Source: Clytia hemisphaerica (Eukaryota > Cnidaria > Hydrozoa > Leptothecata > Clytiidae). Taken from it: a stretch of DNA of 64,000 nt. Positions 60,481-64,000 of the stretch are shown in pieces; positions within the stretch are counted from its first letter, which is position 1; each line of letters opens with the position of its first letter. A program made the position numbers and the translations under genes. The stretch is taken from positions 1,492,256-1,556,255 of the forward strand of contig CACVBU010000292.1 of assembly GCA_902728285.1 (NCBI GenBank), written 5' to 3'. The notes beneath the pieces were generated by a model. That model was given only the letters and a program-made list of their open reading frames with translations, made no database searches and had not been told where the DNA came from.

Positions 60481-63236
60481 TAAAAAACACGTAAAAAAGA
60501 GGTATTAAATTAATACAATCAATCAGAAAATCTCTTATAAATTGACTTATTTAACGAGTTTTATGACATTAATAATTATTAAAAACACCTTTGAAAGTAG
60601 TTTTTGTTTAAAACAAGACTAGTTTTTATCAAAATTGGCACTTTCAAGGAATTTTCTCAAAAACTGTATATCAAAAACGTCTAAAAATACCTAATTTGAT
60701 ACCCCTTTTTTACCTGTTTTTTCTGTCACATCCAAAATCAATGTCATAAGCATGAAATCTTACTTGTGTTATACTGCCTAAATTCTCTATATGGGAAGAC
60801 CACTTACTCGACCTAACTTTAACTAGGACTACAATCAGAAAACATTCCCAGTTCAAATCTAATGATAAAGATAATTTACAAGGCCTAAGATATGAACAAA
60901 ACACAACTGTTGTACCAGGTACTGCATCTTTTGTTTGGTTTTATTCATAAAAAGTTTTATTTGTATCATTTGATTATAGGATCCAGTTTATTTTCAATGA
61001 TTTCTTTTTATTGAATTTTATTTTGTTGGATATCATTATGTATCTAATATAATGTTGATGGCATTGATATCAAACCAATCGTTGTACTTTGTTATTGTCA
61101 AAGTCTAAAAATAAAAATGTGAGGGGGGATTCCTCTTTTTTTTTCATTTTAAGGGGGGACATTCTAACAAGGGGTACCGGTAATTTTTGTTCGATTTAAG
61201 GGGGGAGTTTTCTTTAAGGGCAAAATTGCATTTTAAGGGGGGACTGAAAAAGTAGGCAGAAACCATGCTGAATTGTTCTTCATTAATTGTATGAATTGAT
61301 CAGGATAATAAAAAAACTCATAAGCTTTCACGTATTAAGGGCTCACATTGATGCGAAGGGGTGGATGGGTTAGGGTCTGTGACGCTAAGAAATTTAACTA
61401 GAAATATCGATTTTTGAGACGTTTATTCCGTGACAAATGTTGCTTTCCATATTTCTTTTCCTCATTTTGTATACCTAAGTATTTGTTCACTTCGCTATTT
61501 TATAGAACAATCTTAACCAAAACAAACAGCCCAATGTTTATGTCTTGTGTTCCTTTTGTTTAGACGGTCCGCGTGGTCCTTAAATTTCGCCAAGGGTCGG
61601 TCTTTTTTTTGTGGAATGCCGCTAGTCTGTTGATTATGATTACGGAGATAATTAATTTCGGCAAAAAAAGTTTAGAAATTATCTCCATCATTTTTAAAAT
61701 GTAAACTGAGCAAGCCGTAGCGAAATTAAAGATGGCTGACAAAACAACAATGAAAGTGAAGGAGGGAGTTTCATCGATTTTTGATAATTTTTAAACTTTG
61801 ATTTGCAAGATATTCTATTCGCTGCGCGAGGGCACTTTTCGTAGACTAGTCAGAATACCTTTGAAGCGAATGAATGTGTTTTGAAGCGCCTCCGTGCAAT
61901 CGAAATATCGCTCTTTGTGACGACGCACTGGCAATGTAGAGTCTTCTTTTTCTTACTTTCGATTTTGTTGGTTGCAGACTGGACGTCTAATCTTAAAACT
62001 GATTGCATCAACTTTTTTATCAATATTTCAGATGAAGGAACTGTATTGATGATATTGAAAAATGCTTTCTAACATACTCATCGTTTTGGACAAGTTTTTT
62101 GGAGTGGCAGTTGAAGCGTTTTTTCTTACCAAGCTTTTTTGTCCACAGGTCCACAAAGTCCGGCTTTTTCGTGTGCTTCCGTGCAAAGTTGGATCTTTTG
62201 GATTCTACTCGTTCTTTTCTAGAATTTTTTTTTTACAAAGTACAGGAAATAGGTCAAGGCAGATAACTACCAAAAGAAATTCTCCAGAGGTTTGTTATTG
62301 TTTGACTTTTCTAGGTTCAAAGACGTTCGGTCCCCAACTAGACCGGTCGCCAACTGGGCAGGGGACTCTACCCTATTGATATTGGAACTAATTTTCACGG
62401 GAATTGATTTTAGCATTTTTCGTGTTTTTTTGGCAAAACTGCAAAAATTTAAACCCGCGAAATACAAATCAAAAATTTGAAAAACCCCTAGGGAAATGAA
62501 GTCATGTATTTTTCCGCGGGTCAAAAGACACGGCAAAGGAAAATGGATAAAAATAAAATTCAGAATTTAATTCTCATGGAGTAGTCTGACATGATGTTCA
62601 TTTTTATTTGCTTTTTAACTTGGAGAGAGAAATGTATGGGCTTCAAATAGAGAATGTAACAAAGTCTAAGTATGAAGAGCTTCTTTTTCAAAACAAAATT
62701 CAAAAACCTCTCTTGGGTATAAGGAAAAGTAAGAAGTTTAAAGGTTTATTTTCTATCTAAAGGGAGTGATCAGTGATCAAAAGAGAATATAATCTCCCTT
62801 TAGATAACCTTGGCTTTCAGTTTGTATTTTCAGTTTCAGTTTCTGAAAATGCGTAACAGGGTACACCACGTGAAGGATAAGCCATAGGATTTTGTACTCC
62901 ACCCTAAAAGGTTACCTTCTGATCTCTAATAAAAATAAGTTGATTCGTATTAATTTACAGGTTTTATCTGCTTACTTTCAATGATTATCAAAGAAAAATT
63001 AAAACAGGCATTGATGGTTTACACTTTCAAGGAGAATTGTATTAGAGGCTAATCATAAAAAGTCGTAACTAAGGATTGATGTTTAACATTCTACTTTCAA
63101 AAATGTCTTCAAAAACGTAACATTTGACTAGACACCCCATAAAGACAGGTAGAGACCAAAAGGTACTTTTAAGGTACAAGGCTGTTTCACTGCGTCAGGC
63201 TACATTAGAAACATGGTTTACCCTTATTGCAACAAA
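60481..63236. other. Repeat-flanked intergenic DNA
   Basis: T(T)AAGGGGGG motifs occur at 61120-61250. The 20 bases at 62351-62370 are the exact complement of 59653-59672 (TAGAGTCCCCTGCCCAGTTG). No coding exon was recognised; frames of up to 105 codons have no domain. Confidence 0.4.
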
Positions 63237-63390
63237 CAACTGTCAGCATGTTACAAGGGTCACTGTGAAAACAACTATCAACATTCACAGTGTCATACTC
63301 TGTGTGTGACAAACAACTATCAACATGTCACCAGAGGGTGGAAACAACTATCAACATCCACCTTTGATGGAAACAACTATCAACATCCAT
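63237..63390 (+). repeat. AACAACTATCAACAT interspersed tandem motif
   Basis: Five copies of AACAACTATCAACAT (the first is AACAACTGTCAGCAT) at spacings of about 27-43 bases, separated by short TCCACC/TTGATGG-like linkers. Confidence 0.65.
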
Positions 63391-63541
63391 CAAATACCTG
63401 TCTCTAACCATGTGCAGGAAAGAAAATCAGCCTTGATTTAAAATATTGCCAGTGAAACGAAATTAGAAGTAATAAAAGTAAAAAGGTATTTAACACGGCA
63501 AAAACTTTATAACAACAATAATAACATAAAATAGTTGCTTA

Positions 63542-64000
63542 TCAAGAGTCTTGAAAACAAGTTAAACCATCATTGACAAAGCCATCAAATTCACATAATA
63601 GTTCTCTGTAAGTATTCAAATCGCTGTAGTGGCCAAATGTTTGAAGAGTCTCGTGACTCAAAAGTTTTAACCTTTCTTCTTCTTCCCTTCTTTGTGGCAT
63701 CCATGGATGATTATTGATATAATTTAGCCTATCATATGGCACTTTTTCGACCAAAGCAACATTTTCTAGTTTAGATGCCCTACTGAGGGCAGTATCAAGT
63801 TATGCCAAGGTTAAGTTTCTCCATAAAAATCTCTTTATTTAACTTTATCCGAATATGAGTACTTGGCTCATTAGGACCTATTGTCATACCTTGGCTTTTT
63901 GATATAGGTATACAATAACCAGGCATCAAGGGCAACCCCCTTCTAGAGCAACAGTTATTATCACACCGTGCTTCATTGACAGGTATAGGAACCCATGTTG
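63542..64000 (-). pseudogene. C-terminal remnant of a Pif1/Helitron-type DNA helicase, frameshifted and cut by the window edge
   Basis: Reading the minus strand from the window edge, the translation gives TWVPIPVNEARCDNNCCSRR, then GLPLMPGYC and ISKSQGMT. This is the pattern of superfamily 1B Pif1-like helicases (CSRxxFPL... then HKSQG, motif V), with the usual His replaced by Ser. That frame stops at a TGA near 63808. One base over, TALSRASKLENVAL (63805-63755) is motif VI, so a single-base frameshift separates the two. A basic C-terminal stretch follows (HPWMPQRREEEERL) to TGA at 63542-63544. Helitron transposons and Pif1 relatives both carry this domain; the broken frame favours a dead mobile-element copy. 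A CAG before the second frame could instead be a splice acceptor, but continuous homology across it argues against an intron. Confidence 0.6.

Noticed and set aside
63237..63390. Possible CRISPR-like array (short repeats with spacers)
   Set aside because: The genome is eukaryotic, spacers are short and irregular, and linkers are related to one another; it is a minisatellite.
63755..63791. Splice acceptor CAG making the helicase C-terminus a host exon
   Set aside because: Helicase similarity continues directly across the point in the next frame, so a one-base frameshift explains it better than an intron.

Overview
This is a piece of an animal nuclear genome. It is AT-rich, its genes are split by GT-AG introns with AATAAA-type ends, intergenic and intronic DNA is full of small inverted-repeat elements and minisatellites, and there is one assembly gap (Ns, 4008-4992). 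Nothing looks bacterial. The proteins are ordinary metazoan families. The repeat style (TA-flanked miniature elements, a CR1/RTE-type LINE tail, a Pif1/Helitron-like helicase remnant) suggests an invertebrate. I cannot place it further from sequence alone; a cnidarian or another marine invertebrate is only a guess.

Three multi-exon genes could be assembled exon by exon with reading frame kept across every junction. (1) Plus strand, 24974-32697: a Na+/K+-transporting ATPase beta subunit, six exons, 276 aa. (2) Minus strand, 44928-37942: ASCC1, the KH plus 2H-phosphoesterase subunit of the ASCC complex, eight exons, 366 aa. (3) Minus strand, 56318-48295: a chromodomain plus C2H2 zinc-finger protein, seven exons, 685 aa. 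Two more exons (47820-47056) probably form an alternative 3' end that swaps the acidic tail for two further fingers. Genes 1 and 2 are tail to tail; genes 2 and 3 run in the same direction. They are unrelated housekeeping or chromatin functions, with no operon-like logic.

Layout: 1-24.9 kb is gene-poor and packed with repeats (one possible 3'-terminal exon at 23820-24118). 25-32.7 kb is the ATPase gene, whose last intron carries a large inverted minisatellite. 33-38 kb is intergenic, with a TIR element and a LINE tail. 38-45 kb is ASCC1, with satellite-like and MITE insertions in its introns. 45.7-46.6 kb is a TIR element. 47-56.3 kb is the zinc-finger gene, with two well-defined TIR elements (53683-54388 and 55084-55551) in its first intron. 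57-62.4 kb is a repeat-dense block including nested palindromes. 63.5-64 kb is a decayed Pif1/Helitron-type helicase end running off the window.

The most unusual structures are the convergent 19-bp minisatellite arrays inside the ATPase intron, which would form a very long RNA hairpin, the nested GGCCCGA palindromes at 58-59.5 kb, and the chromodomain-zinc-finger gene with its apparent tail switch.
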